Origin: Leishmania mexicana MHOM/GT/2001/U1103
Taxonomy: Eukaryota; Euglenozoa; Kinetoplastea; Trypanosomatida; Trypanosomatidae
Direction of reading: 5' to 3'
Assembly (NCBI RefSeq): GCF_000234665.1
Contig: NC_018328.1
Coordinates: forward strand, 124,001-188,000
Length of the DNA stretch: 64,000 bases
The notes beneath the pieces are model-generated. The model was not told the DNA's origin, ran no database searches, and worked only from the letters and a program-made list of their open reading frames with translations. Position numbers and translations under genes: made by a program. Of this stretch, positions 21,170 to 30,088 are shown one piece after another (positions within the stretch are counted from its first letter, which is position 1; each line of letters opens with the position of its first letter).

Positions 21170-21870
21170 GACGAAGAAATGCCGGCGGCAAGTCCCCCGC
21201 GTGGCGGAGCTCCCTCGCTCGCCGTGGGCCGAGGGTGCGGCACAGGCAGACATCAAGCCAGGTGCGGCCGCACCGCCCCCTAGCCACCATGCACGCATCG
21301 GTGCAGCGACAGGAGGCTGCGGCCCCCTTGCTTGCCGCCATCGCGCTGAATGTGGCGCCGCGGAGCTGGGGCATGCCCCGCGACGCGGACAACTTGACCA
21401 GCCACGACGCAGAGGGCCACGCGTGGTCGGTGCTTAGAGGCTGGCGCACCCTCCTCGCGGCGCGCTTGGCCACCATTCGTGGCGCTGCGGGCCCGCCGCG
21501 CGCGCCTCATGTCCGCCTGTCTTTGGCTGCCGTGAGCTGGCGCACGACGGCGACGCTGACGAGCTTGCGACGTCTGCACCGCCAGAAGAGCCAACGCCAA
21601 GCCGACACTCCCTGTCACGCGCACGACAGACGCGGTCCGCCTATATCGAGGCGCACCGTCCACACGTGAGCCTCTGCCTGGCGACGAGCAGCGCGCCAGG
21701 CGCATGGCCCGATTCGACGGCAGACGGTTCGTCCGAGACGCCCAGGATGTGGCTGTGGGGCGGCCGAAGAGGTGGCGCGCTGTGGTCGCGTGTCTGCGTC
21801 CGTTGGATGCGCTGTGCGCGGTGGCAGAGTATACGCATGGCACCATAGATGTGTTGTGCCACACCCGCCA
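21170..21870 (+). pseudogene. Frameshifted coding remnant, possibly from a retroelement
   Basis: Two adjoining + strand frames have gene-like, GC3-rich codon use but are broken. One (about 21283-21666) includes the segment LSLAAVSWRTTATLTSLRRL. The second (about 21680-21860) continues in another frame with RFDGRRFVRDAQDV and later LDALCAVAEYTHGTIDVL. A third frame bridges them around 21640-21690, so at least one or two frameshifts separate the pieces. No intact start or domain is present. By composition and position (just before a SIDER-like copy, and mirrored by a clearer RT-like remnant at 35.3-36.8 kb) I infer a decayed mobile-element polyprotein, but no catalytic motif confirms it. Confidence 0.4.
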
Positions 21871-21910
21871 CGGTCTCCTCCTCGTCATTCTTTTTTTCGC
21901 GTGTTTCTCG

Positions 21911-22460
21911 CCGTCGTTCGCTCGTCCCCAATCCTCGCATGTGTGTGTGTGAGCATGTCTTGCCCCCCCCGATGGCAGAGGGGGAGGGCACCTCACACAG
22001 TGCGCGGTGTCACAGGGTCCAGTGCCTGCGGCGCAGGGAGGCCAGTGCGATGCTGTGCCGCTGCTGATGTCCGCGGTCAGGTCCTGGGGGAGGAGGGGAG
22101 GCGGCGCTGCGTCGGTGCCTCCTGCTGCAGCGCACACGCTTGTGCCATCTGTGTGATGGGCAGTGCGTGTGCGTGACCCGAGCGTATCTCGCCTGGACCC
22201 CACCGCCCATTGGTGGGGGGGGGTGAGTGTCATCCCGAGGAACATAGCAGGTCGCCACCTGCGGGCCGGGTATGGGGGGGGGTAGGGCTTGAGGCAGGGG
22301 CCGTGCACTCGTGACTGAGCCGGCGCACATTGCTGTAACGTGTGCGTGTGTGTGCCGCTGCCTCGCACGACGCCGATGGTGGGGCCTGTGGCAAGGCTGG
22401 GCGGTGGAGGCTGTGCGGCGTTTGGCCTCGTGTTGTATAGTAGAGCAACGGGGCTGGGCC
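21911..22460 (+). mobile_element. SIDER-like retroposon, copy 2
   Basis: About 550 bp nearly identical to 28097-28650, starting near a TCGTTCGCTCGTCCCC block and ending near GTTGTATAGTAGAGCA before sequence that is unique. Only a few substitutions and homopolymer-length differences separate the two copies. No frame is coding. It lies upstream of Stealth gene A in the same orientation as the other copies. Confidence 0.75.
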
Positions 22461-22928
22461 ACGTTGAACAAAATGATGTGCACAGCCGTTTATGCGAATC
22501 TTTTTCGGTGCGCTTCTCCATCCCACTTGTGACCTCTCTCCTCTCGCTCTCTCTGAACGGCGTTACCTTTCCTCACTTGTTCTCTGACTGTCCGTTTCAT
22601 CACGCTCACGCACTCTTACTCACAACTGCGCGATCTGCGCCGTCTCCCTTCCATCATCGGCACTGGTGTGCTATTCTCATCGTTTCTTATTCTACACGCG
22701 CGTTAGCTTGCCTACATGGTTGTGTAGTGCAAAAGTACACCAAGCCAGCATCCGATCAGTCGCCAACGCGCCCACCGGACACCCACACACACACATAGAC
22801 ACATACGGAGAGACACACATCCTTGCACATCCCCAGCTAACGACAACGGCAACGGTAGAGGAGGTGTAGAGGGAGTGGGGGGTGCGTCACGCCACAGCAA
22901 CCGTGACATATCGACCCTGCAAAAAAAC
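22461..22928 (+). promoter_or_regulatory. 5' flank of Stealth gene A
   Basis: CT-rich sequence at about 22525-22640 and a possible acceptor AG at 22835-22836, followed by a 7-A run just before the ATG at 22929. The pyrimidine signal directly before that AG is weaker than for most genes here, so the splice site is uncertain. Confidence 0.4.
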
Positions 22929-25900
22929 ATGGAGGAGAATGCCACTGTACCCTACGTGCTGGGCATCGGCACGCTGCCGACAAGCACGGTGCAACTTGTG
23001 GCGTACGTTGCAGCCTTGGTGATGGCCGGAATGATCGAGTATGTCCTGCAAGTTCTACCAAGGTGCTACCGTTTCGCAGCCGCCCGTGCCAAGGAGGTTC
23101 GCAACACAGCAGAGGACATATGGCACCCACCCCGCAGCATCCGTAAGACCATGTGGTGCCTCACCACCCTCATGCGCCGGTGGGAGGTGTTCACGGTGCC
23201 TGGCATCACCTTCGTTCTGTTATACCTCTGTACCGTCAGGAGCCTCATTCACCTGTACAAATTTCACGAAAATCCAGACAATATCCAACTCTGGACGTAC
23301 CAGGAGACGCATTTTGACCTCACGTCAATGGGCCCCTCGCTCGTCTCCCCTGTGCACGACCCGCGCTCCTTGAGCCCGTACGGGCCGCGGTCGGACCGTA
23401 CGCTGGCGCACTTCTGCGGCCGGCCCACGGCCAGCAGCTACGACGGCTACGCCGGCGCGCCGCACGCGGCGTACATCCACCATGACGTGGAGCACGACCG
23501 CTACGTGGTGCGCACCTTCGGCCGCGGCGGCATGCGCGTGGACGAGCGCCGGCGCAGCGGCGTGGGCCGCAGCACCTACGAGGCCTTCTGTGCCGCGCCG
23601 CTGAGCGTGCAGCGCGGCACGCCGCTGGCGCCGTCGCCGTGGCTCGCCGGCGAGGCCAACTGGCAGCTCGGCGACGCCGCGCCGCGGCACGCCGTCAACG
23701 GCGCATTCAGCTTCACTGTGCGGCCTCTCGCCGTGCCTCACGCAGCTGCCGCCGCCACTGCCGCAGCGGCCACCGGTACCACTGACCGCAGCAGTGGCAC
23801 CGCCGACGCGGACTTCACCAAGGCGGACCAGGGGCTGCGCACGCACTACCGCCGCTACACGCGCGACGAGCTGCTGCAGCGCCACGCACACCTCGACTTC
23901 ATCTACTCCTACGTCAACGGCAGCGACATCACGCGCAGCTACACGAAGCCGTTTGCGAAGACGTGGGAGTGCTGGAACATGATCGCGTCGGTGCAGCTGC
24001 TGTGGGGCGAGATGCAGCGCGCGGCCGACACGGATACCAACGCGCCGCACATCGCCGAGGACGCCTTCAGCCGCTACATCGCCGAGCTGCTGTTCGTGTC
24101 GGCGTCGAGCCCGTGCGCCATGTCGGAGCTGCTGGCGGACGTGGGCGCCGGCAAGGACGCGATGAAGCGCGTGGAGGCGTCGCTGTGGTGGGCCGCCACG
24201 CACCCGAGCGGACCCCGCCACGCCGAGGGCGCACCGCTGCCGCCGCCGGAGATGACGCTGACGAACATGGAGCTGCTGCGCGCGCTGGGTGCGGACCTGG
24301 AGAGCGTGAAGCCGGACGACATCGACGCAGACTGCGACGAGCTGCGCCACGGCATGCGCGGGCTGCTGGAGCACACGCGCAGCTGGCACCGCGGCCGCAT
24401 GGCCGTCGTGGCGCCGTACGGCAACGTGCCGCTGTGGCTGAACCACAGCAAGAACTTCTTCATGCGCTCCCTCTACGCCGCTGCCACGGCGACCGCGGCG
24501 CGCTCTGAGGCGTCGGGTGGTTCCGCTGATGGCGGCGGTTCGAGGGTGCTCGGGACGGCCGAGGCGCGTTTCGTGAAGGAGGCGCACACCGGCACGCTGC
24601 ACTACACGCGCATCCACATTGTGGACCAGCGCGCGCTGATGCCGCCCGCGCCGCTGACGACTGTCAACAGCTACGTCGTCGAGCCCTTCGTGTACCGGCT
24701 GCGCAATGCGTCCTCCGTCTTCGTCTACATGAACGACGACTACCTCATCATGAAGGACGTCGACATCACAGACTTCGTGAACGAGTTTGGTGGACCGCTG
24801 CTGCGTATCCGAAAGTCAGACTCGATGGAGTACTTCGAGTCAAATCTCGACTACTTCCGCCGAGGTCTGGTGTTCAACACGATGCTCATGCACCGCGACC
24901 TGGACAAGACACCCGCAGATCTGGAGGAGCTTGTGCAGCCGGCTGCTGCTGCCACTGCCCTGACGTCAGAGGATGGCGAGGCTGCCGTGGTGCAGCGCGG
25001 CATCGTGCGCGCGTCGTGGGCCGCCTTCACCGCTGCCGTGGACGCGCGCAGCAGCGCGAGGACGTCGGGAGGCGGCGCGAGGGCGACGAGCACGGCGTGC
25101 GCGAGCAACAGCAGCGCCGCTGTGTGCGCGTGGGCGGAGTGCGCGTGGGGTGCCGCTGACGGAGCGCTGGCGCGCGGCACGTGTGCGATGCCGCGCGTAT
25201 CGACGCAGGGCGAGCCGGCGTGGGCCGCGGACGCAGCGGGCACCTTTGCGCTGGTGTCTGCGCCGTCTACGAGGCCCGGCAGCAAGGAGTGGGCGTGGGC
25301 AGGCCAGGCGCAGATGCCGGCGCTCGTGCACTGGGGCCGCCGCGTGCTGGACCGCGTGACGGCAGACCTCATCGCCCCGCGCTACTACCTCAAAACATCC
25401 ACCATCGTCTTGTCAGACGACGACATCGAGCGGTTTCCGCCGCAAGCGGCCTTGTCGAGTGTAGCAGAGCACCTGCACTTGCTTATCGAGGTCTTGGCGC
25501 ATGTCCGACGAGACGACGAGGATGTCGCCGATACGAAGAGCTCATCAATGCAATACCTTCGCAAGTTCACGCATGCCATCGCCAATCACGAGTTCCCGAC
25601 GCACCGCACGTTCAAGACGCAGCCGCGTCTGCGCAAGTACCGCATGCGACTCGATAGCCACGCGCCCTACCCACAGTGCCGCAACATGTGGGGCTACATC
25701 CACAAGCGCTACGCACCCGACCTCAACCTGAACATGTTCATGGAGCGTAAGCGCACCACGATGGACCTGCTGCCGCCATCGACGCACACGGCGCACATGC
25801 TGCGGCATCCGTGGGCCGCGTCGAGCCAGTACCTGCCGTACCTGATGGCGAAGCAGGCGTGGCGCATGCAGCGCGGTGCCGGACTGTCGCCACTGGGCAA

Positions 25901-27050
25901 CGACACACCGGTGTTCCCGGTGGTGGACGTGGCGCTGGACAACGAGGACGGCTGCGCGCCAGCCACTTACATTACGGAGGCAGAGGAATCGGCGAGGTAC
26001 CACGAGTTCCGCGACGACCGGGCTTGGAATCGGAGGGCAATGGACAAAATTCGTAGCTACCGGGGAGTCAAGCCGTTCACGAACATCAACTCAAAGTTCT
26101 CGAGCAACGCGGTCGGCGAAACGCTCCGCAACTTCCTGGAGGAGCTCTTCCCGACCCCCATGCTGCTGGAGCAGCACTGGCACGTAGTGAAGGGGAAGAA
26201 ACGGATAGAAACACTGCGGGTATCGCGGCGCATCGATGAGGAGAGCGGTGCGCGTGACCTGCAATTTGCGCATGTGGACGTCAACTTCAAGCGGCTGATG
26301 CACCTGCCGCTGATCCTTGTGAGCAACGACGAGGAGGGCTTCTGCCCGCTGCTGCGCAGCTTGCGGCACGCACTGCCGGACTTCCGCGGGAGGCGCGTGG
26401 TGCAGGTGCTGGTGCCGCCGGCGGACGGGATGTCGCTGGGTGCGGCGCGCGCGGACCGGCGACACGCCTACCGCGACTTCCTGCCGGTGGCGCGCTGCAG
26501 CCTGTCGGCGGACCGGCTTCGCCGCGTGACGCTGCCGGCGGACAGCAGCGTGGCGGATGTGGTGGCGGCGGGGCTGCGGCTGGCGCGCGATGGCGTGGCG
26601 GTGGGGCGGTGGGAGGCGCCGGCGCTGGTGGAGCTGCGCGGGCGGCGCGCGGTGCAGGCGCTGGTGATCGACGCGCGCACGCTGCACACCGGTGCACGCG
26701 GCTTCACGGAGCTGCCGTTCGCGCTGGCCGTGCCGGCCGAGCTGCTGGCGCACGAAGACTTTGCGGAGCACCTGCTGGATGCCGCCGCGCAGTCGCTGGT
26801 GCGGCCACCCACGGCAGCCGAGGCGACCATGGTCGCCGCGGTGGTGCCTATGGAGGAAGCCGGCCGGCGTAAAGAGGCCGCCGCTCCTGAGGACTTCGCG
26901 GCGAGCGTGCTGGTGCTGTCGGAGGCGGATGCGGAGGTGCGTCACACGCACTGGGCCCACGGCGCCTCCGAGCACGACCTGCTGAGCGGGATGCCGCTGC
27001 CGTATGACAAGATGGAGGATGTGGAGGAGATGGTGCAGTGGGGCTTCTGA
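22929..27050 (+). CDS. Stealth-family sugar-1-phosphate transferase A (GNPTAB-like), membrane protein
   Basis: 1373 residues. Two hydrophobic segments (about 16-40 and 92-110) precede a luminal-type body, which fits a Golgi/ER enzyme. Stealth conserved regions appear in order: CR1 LDFIYSYVNGSD (322-333); CR2 ending FVYMNDDYLIMKDVDITDF with N602-D603-D604, like the LNDD of human GlcNAc-1-phosphotransferase; CR3 around S910-HAPYP with following RYAPDL; and CR4 at 1047-1082 with VKPFTNIN...LRNFLEELFPTP, closely patterned on GNPTAB CR4. The family moves hexose-1-phosphate from a nucleotide sugar to a glycan. In Leishmania the natural reaction is mannose-1-phosphate transfer in phosphoglycan assembly (inference). 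Residues 119 to the end match paralogue B except for four patches (629-638, 824-886, ~1031-1036, ~1081-1095). The first ATG is chosen; the frame opens upstream from a GTG at 22875. Confidence 0.93.
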   Translation: MEENATVPYVLGIGTLPTSTVQLVAYVAALVMAGMIEYVLQVLPRCYRFAAARAKEVRNTAEDIWHPPRSIRKTMWCLTTLMRRWEVFTVPGITFVLLYLCTVRSLIHLYKFHENPDNIQLWTYQETHFDLTSMGPSLVSPVHDPRSLSPYGPRSDRTLAHFCGRPTASSYDGYAGAPHAAYIHHDVEHDRYVVRTFGRGGMRVDERRRSGVGRSTYEAFCAAPLSVQRGTPLAPSPWLAGEANWQLGDAAPRHAVNGAFSFTVRPLAVPHAAAAATAAAATGTTDRSSGTADADFTKADQGLRTHYRRYTRDELLQRHAHLDFIYSYVNGSDITRSYTKPFAKTWECWNMIASVQLLWGEMQRAADTDTNAPHIAEDAFSRYIAELLFVSASSPCAMSELLADVGAGKDAMKRVEASLWWAATHPSGPRHAEGAPLPPPEMTLTNMELLRALGADLESVKPDDIDADCDELRHGMRGLLEHTRSWHRGRMAVVAPYGNVPLWLNHSKNFFMRSLYAAATATAARSEASGGSADGGGSRVLGTAEARFVKEAHTGTLHYTRIHIVDQRALMPPAPLTTVNSYVVEPFVYRLRNASSVFVYMNDDYLIMKDVDITDFVNEFGGPLLRIRKSDSMEYFESNLDYFRRGLVFNTMLMHRDLDKTPADLEELVQPAAAATALTSEDGEAAVVQRGIVRASWAAFTAAVDARSSARTSGGGARATSTACASNSSAAVCAWAECAWGAADGALARGTCAMPRVSTQGEPAWAADAAGTFALVSAPSTRPGSKEWAWAGQAQMPALVHWGRRVLDRVTADLIAPRYYLKTSTIVLSDDDIERFPPQAALSSVAEHLHLLIEVLAHVRRDDEDVADTKSSSMQYLRKFTHAIANHEFPTHRTFKTQPRLRKYRMRLDSHAPYPQCRNMWGYIHKRYAPDLNLNMFMERKRTTMDLLPPSTHTAHMLRHPWAASSQYLPYLMAKQAWRMQRGAGLSPLGNDTPVFPVVDVALDNEDGCAPATYITEAEESARYHEFRDDRAWNRRAMDKIRSYRGVKPFTNINSKFSSNAVGETLRNFLEELFPTPMLLEQHWHVVKGKKRIETLRVSRRIDEESGARDLQFAHVDVNFKRLMHLPLILVSNDEEGFCPLLRSLRHALPDFRGRRVVQVLVPPADGMSLGAARADRRHAYRDFLPVARCSLSADRLRRVTLPADSSVADVVAAGLRLARDGVAVGRWEAPALVELRGRRAVQALVIDARTLHTGARGFTELPFALAVPAELLAHEDFAEHLLDAAAQSLVRPPTAAEATMVAAVVPMEEAGRRKEAAAPEDFAASVLVLSEADAEVRHTHWAHGASEHDLLSGMPLPYDKMEDVEEMVQWGF

Positions 27051-27093
27051 GTGCTGCTGCTGCTGCCATGCGGGTAGGGGAGGCGCCGTCGTG
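23285..27093 (+). repeat. Direct repeat, unit A (Stealth gene body plus ~45 bp)
   Basis: From the bases encoding LWTYQETHFDL to just past the stop codon this matches 30430-34252. Identical tracts run 23285-24812, 24843-25397, 25587-26017 (one silent T/C difference seen at 25655), 26037-26170 and 26214 to the stop. They are interrupted only by the four diverged patches. The offset between units is 7145 bp before patch 2, 7154 after it and 7157 after patch 4. Confidence 0.95.
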
Positions 27094-28096
27094 CGCCTTT
27101 TGTTTCAGACTTGTGCAGATGCCTGTGGGGAGTGAAGGAGGTGTATGGAGATCAGGTAGATGTTACGGTCTTCAAGCCATAGAGCTGAGCAAACCCCATC
27201 TATGGTGAAGTGCCTGGTGCTCATGTCACGCGAAGGTGGAGGAACTGCTCATAGACAGGAGGAGCGGGGCACCGTTGTCTACTGGGCTATCGATTTCGCT
27301 GTTATCTGTTGAGGGCTATTCTTTGATTTTTTTACTGGTTACTGTTTACGCGCGGTGGCGGGTGAGGGAGGGCGATGCACCAGCGGCGGCGTGTGCGCTG
27401 TGGCTTCTCTTCTGTAAGCACCTTCATGGGTGCGTGTGCGGGGTGCCCTCGCCTCGTCTCTGTGTCGTTCCCATTCGCTTTCCCCCATGCGTGTCTGCGC
27501 TGTTCTGCGTTGGTGCACCGATGCCATTCTCTCTCCCCCCGCCCCTCTTCTGCTCTGAACAGCATACGTGCGTTCAGGGTGCGAGGCTCGATTGACGGCT
27601 GGCGAGGCCGAGCGGCACCCGTGTCTTGTCGCAAGCCATAGCCACAACGACGACCACCACGACCGAAGTACTCCTGCCAGGGGGGAGGGGCAAAGGACAG
27701 GTGGGGCACCGTCATCCGTGTTTCCGGTGCGACGTGGTGGGGGAGAGGGGGGGCACACCCATACTTCCATTTTTCTTTTTTCTTGTTTTTTTTTTCTGCA
27801 TGGGGGGGCGAGTGAGACGGAGTCGCACCGTAGATGTTAAGCGACCTCGTGTGGAGGAGTGGGGTGGGGAGGGAGGAGGAAGGGGCGGTGGCAGCGCAGG
27901 AGCTGCCCGACATACCCGCATACCCTCCCCCCCACCACCACCACCACTACCACCGCCGCACAGGCGATAGTTGAAAAAACGTGACGGCTGCTTTGGGCAG
28001 GCTAAGGACGGCGCATGCATGTGAACTTCCCGGCAATCAGGACGCATCCCACCCCACCACACACGGCGTTCCGTTCACCATCCCCCGCTCCGCCTT
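27051..28096. other. 3' flank of Stealth gene A, non-coding
   Basis: About 1 kb. The first ~45 bp after the stop still match the flank of gene B, then similarity ends. It has poly-T (27769-27795), G-rich and CCACCA-rich stretches and no coding frame; likely 3' UTR. Confidence 0.5.
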
Positions 28097-28650
28097 CTCT
28101 GTCGTTCGCTCGTCCCCAATCCTCGCATGTGTGTGTGTGAGCATGTCTTGCCCCCCCCCGATGGCAGAGGGGGAGGGCACCTCACACAGTGCGCGGTGTC
28201 ACAGGGTCCAGTGCCTGCGGCGCAGGGAGGCCAGTGCGATGCTGTGCCGCTGCTGATGTCCGCGGTCAGGTCCTGGGGGAGGAGGGGAGGCGGCGCTGCG
28301 TCGGTGCCTCCTGCTGCAGTGCACACGCTTGTGCCATCTGTGTGATGGGCAGTGCGTGTGCGTGACCCGAGCGTATCTCGCCTGGACCCCACCGCCCATT
28401 GGTGGGGAGGGTGAGTGTCATCCCGAGGAACATAGCAGGTCGCCACCTGCGGGCCGGGTATGGGGGGGGTAGGGCTTGAGGCAGGGGCCGTGCACTCGTG
28501 ACTGAGCCGGCGCACATTGCTGTAACGTGTGCGTGTGTGTGCCGCTGCCTCGCACGACGCCGATGGTGGGGCCTGTGGCAAGGCTGGGCGGTGGAGGCTG
28601 TGCGGCGTTTGGCCTCGTGTTGTATAGTAGAGCAGCGGGGCTGGGCCCAC
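28097..28650 (+). mobile_element. SIDER-like retroposon, copy 3
   Basis: Nearly identical to 21911-22460. The 3' end is followed by an A-rich stretch (about 28652-28684), as expected of a poly(A)-tailed retroposon inserted in + orientation. It lies in the probable 3' UTR of Stealth gene A, the position in which SIDER2 elements are known to influence mRNA turnover in Leishmania. Confidence 0.75.
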
Positions 28651-29924
28651 ATCGAAGAGCGAAAGAAGAAACGCACAAAGACATGAGTGCCTGCCGTTCT
28701 CGTGTGTTGTTCGCTTCCTGTGCCGCGTGCTCTGGAAGAGTGCCATCGTTGCACGGGTCCCTTCTGCTTGTCGTCCTTCATTGTGTACACAGCCTCCGCC
28801 ACCTCCCCTCTGGTCTGCCGCATACGCGCGTCCACTGTGTTTTCTTTGGGCGGGAGTCTTCTGTTTCGTAACAAGATATGTTTTCCGCACGCCTCCCTCC
28901 CTGTTGCTCCCTTACGGAGACGCGCGCACCCACCCAGCTCTTCGCTTCTGCAAGTCTCTCTCTGTGTGTATGTGTGACGAGGGGGCCTCTCACACCTCTA
29001 GGCCTCACTGTCGGTCACACGTATAGCCTGTTGGTATATATATATATATGAAGTCAAGAGAGGGAAGGGCACACACCCCGCCTCCTTGAGGCGATGCATT
29101 CCCTTTCCAGTTCCGTCACCCCCCCCTCATCCTTGATACTCGTCCCTTGTCTCCCTTTGCCCAGGTGGCACGTGCACCGCTGTGAGTTGGGAAGCACGCA
29201 GACAGCGAGAGGGCCGCACGTCGCATCAGCTGTGGTCTTCTCAGCGACGAAATTATTTTCAAGGGAAAGGGCAGCATATAAATGTGGATCTAAAGAGTTA
29301 TGTGCTATCGTGAAGGCATGCCTCGGAGCACGAGTGATCGCGAACTCTCGCACTCTGTCCAACTCGCCTCCCTCTCTCCGTTCCTCCGCCAGCAAGCTCA
29401 GTGTGCACCCCGCCCCTGCCTGACCTCTTTCGGTTGGTTTGGTCTGTGTATGTATCGCCGTGCGCTTTTCTCGGGGCATGACGGTGCAGCCACGATCGAG
29501 GGCAGAGGAGGGGCGGAGCTCTCGTTTTCCGTTTGGCGTCCAGTGTGTGGAGGCGATCACGTTTCTGTTCCTGTGTCGGTGCTACTTACCGCCCTCCCCC
29601 TTGCCTGTCTTCTGGCAGTGACATCATGGACGGCCCCATTCTCTCGCTATCGCCTTCTCTCTCGTCGTTCCCACTCTCCGTGTCTCCCGAGTACGCCCCA
29701 ACTCCCTCTCCGGGCCCCCCTACCTTACATTCTCCGCCTGGTGAGATGGGGCAACTGGGCGGACGTGCAGCCCCGCATTCTTGCTTGGACACACAAGCAG
29801 TGGCACACACACACAGACACACACAGATATGCTTGGGTGTGTGCGTGTGCGTGTGTGCATCGCTGCTCCTCTACAAGAAAGGACGGGCTCCACTAGTGCG
29901 GGTGTGACGCTGGTGCGACTCTCT
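28651..29924. other. Spacer upstream of Stealth gene B
   Basis: About 1.3 kb with no match to the flank of gene A and no credible gene. It includes a (TA)8-type tract at 29034-29049 and (CA)/(TG) runs near 29804-29860. Confidence 0.5.
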
Positions 29925-29992
29925 GCCTGTCCGTCTCTCTCTCTCTCGCCCTCCTCCTCCTCTCTTCCATCCATCTCTCTCACTCGCACCAG
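29925..29992 (+). promoter_or_regulatory. Polypyrimidine tract and trans-splice acceptor of Stealth gene B
   Basis: A long CT tract (about 29932-29985) is followed by AG at 29991-29992. No ATG occurs until 30089, giving a ~96 nt 5' UTR. A second short T-rich run plus CAG lies at 30068-30080. The upstream signals of genes A and B are unrelated, so the two mRNAs probably have different 5' ends. Confidence 0.65.
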
Positions 29993-30088
29993 CACACACC
30001 CCTCACGCTGTCGACGCGAAGTAGCCACAGGCAGTCCGAGCACCTCTCTCAGCCGCGGCCAACCGCGGATTTTTTTCCAGCGGCCCCA

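Noticed and set aside
21280..22521. A 413-codon - strand frame across the remnant and SIDER-like copy 2
   Set aside because: The frame runs through a repeat and a frameshifted relic; its repeat part recurs at the other copies in broken form, and no start context or domain is seen.
22311..22532. Recurrent small frame starting MTEPAHIAVTCACVC in all three SIDER-like copies
   Set aside because: It is shared only because the repeat is shared; ends differ in each copy and nothing suggests translation.
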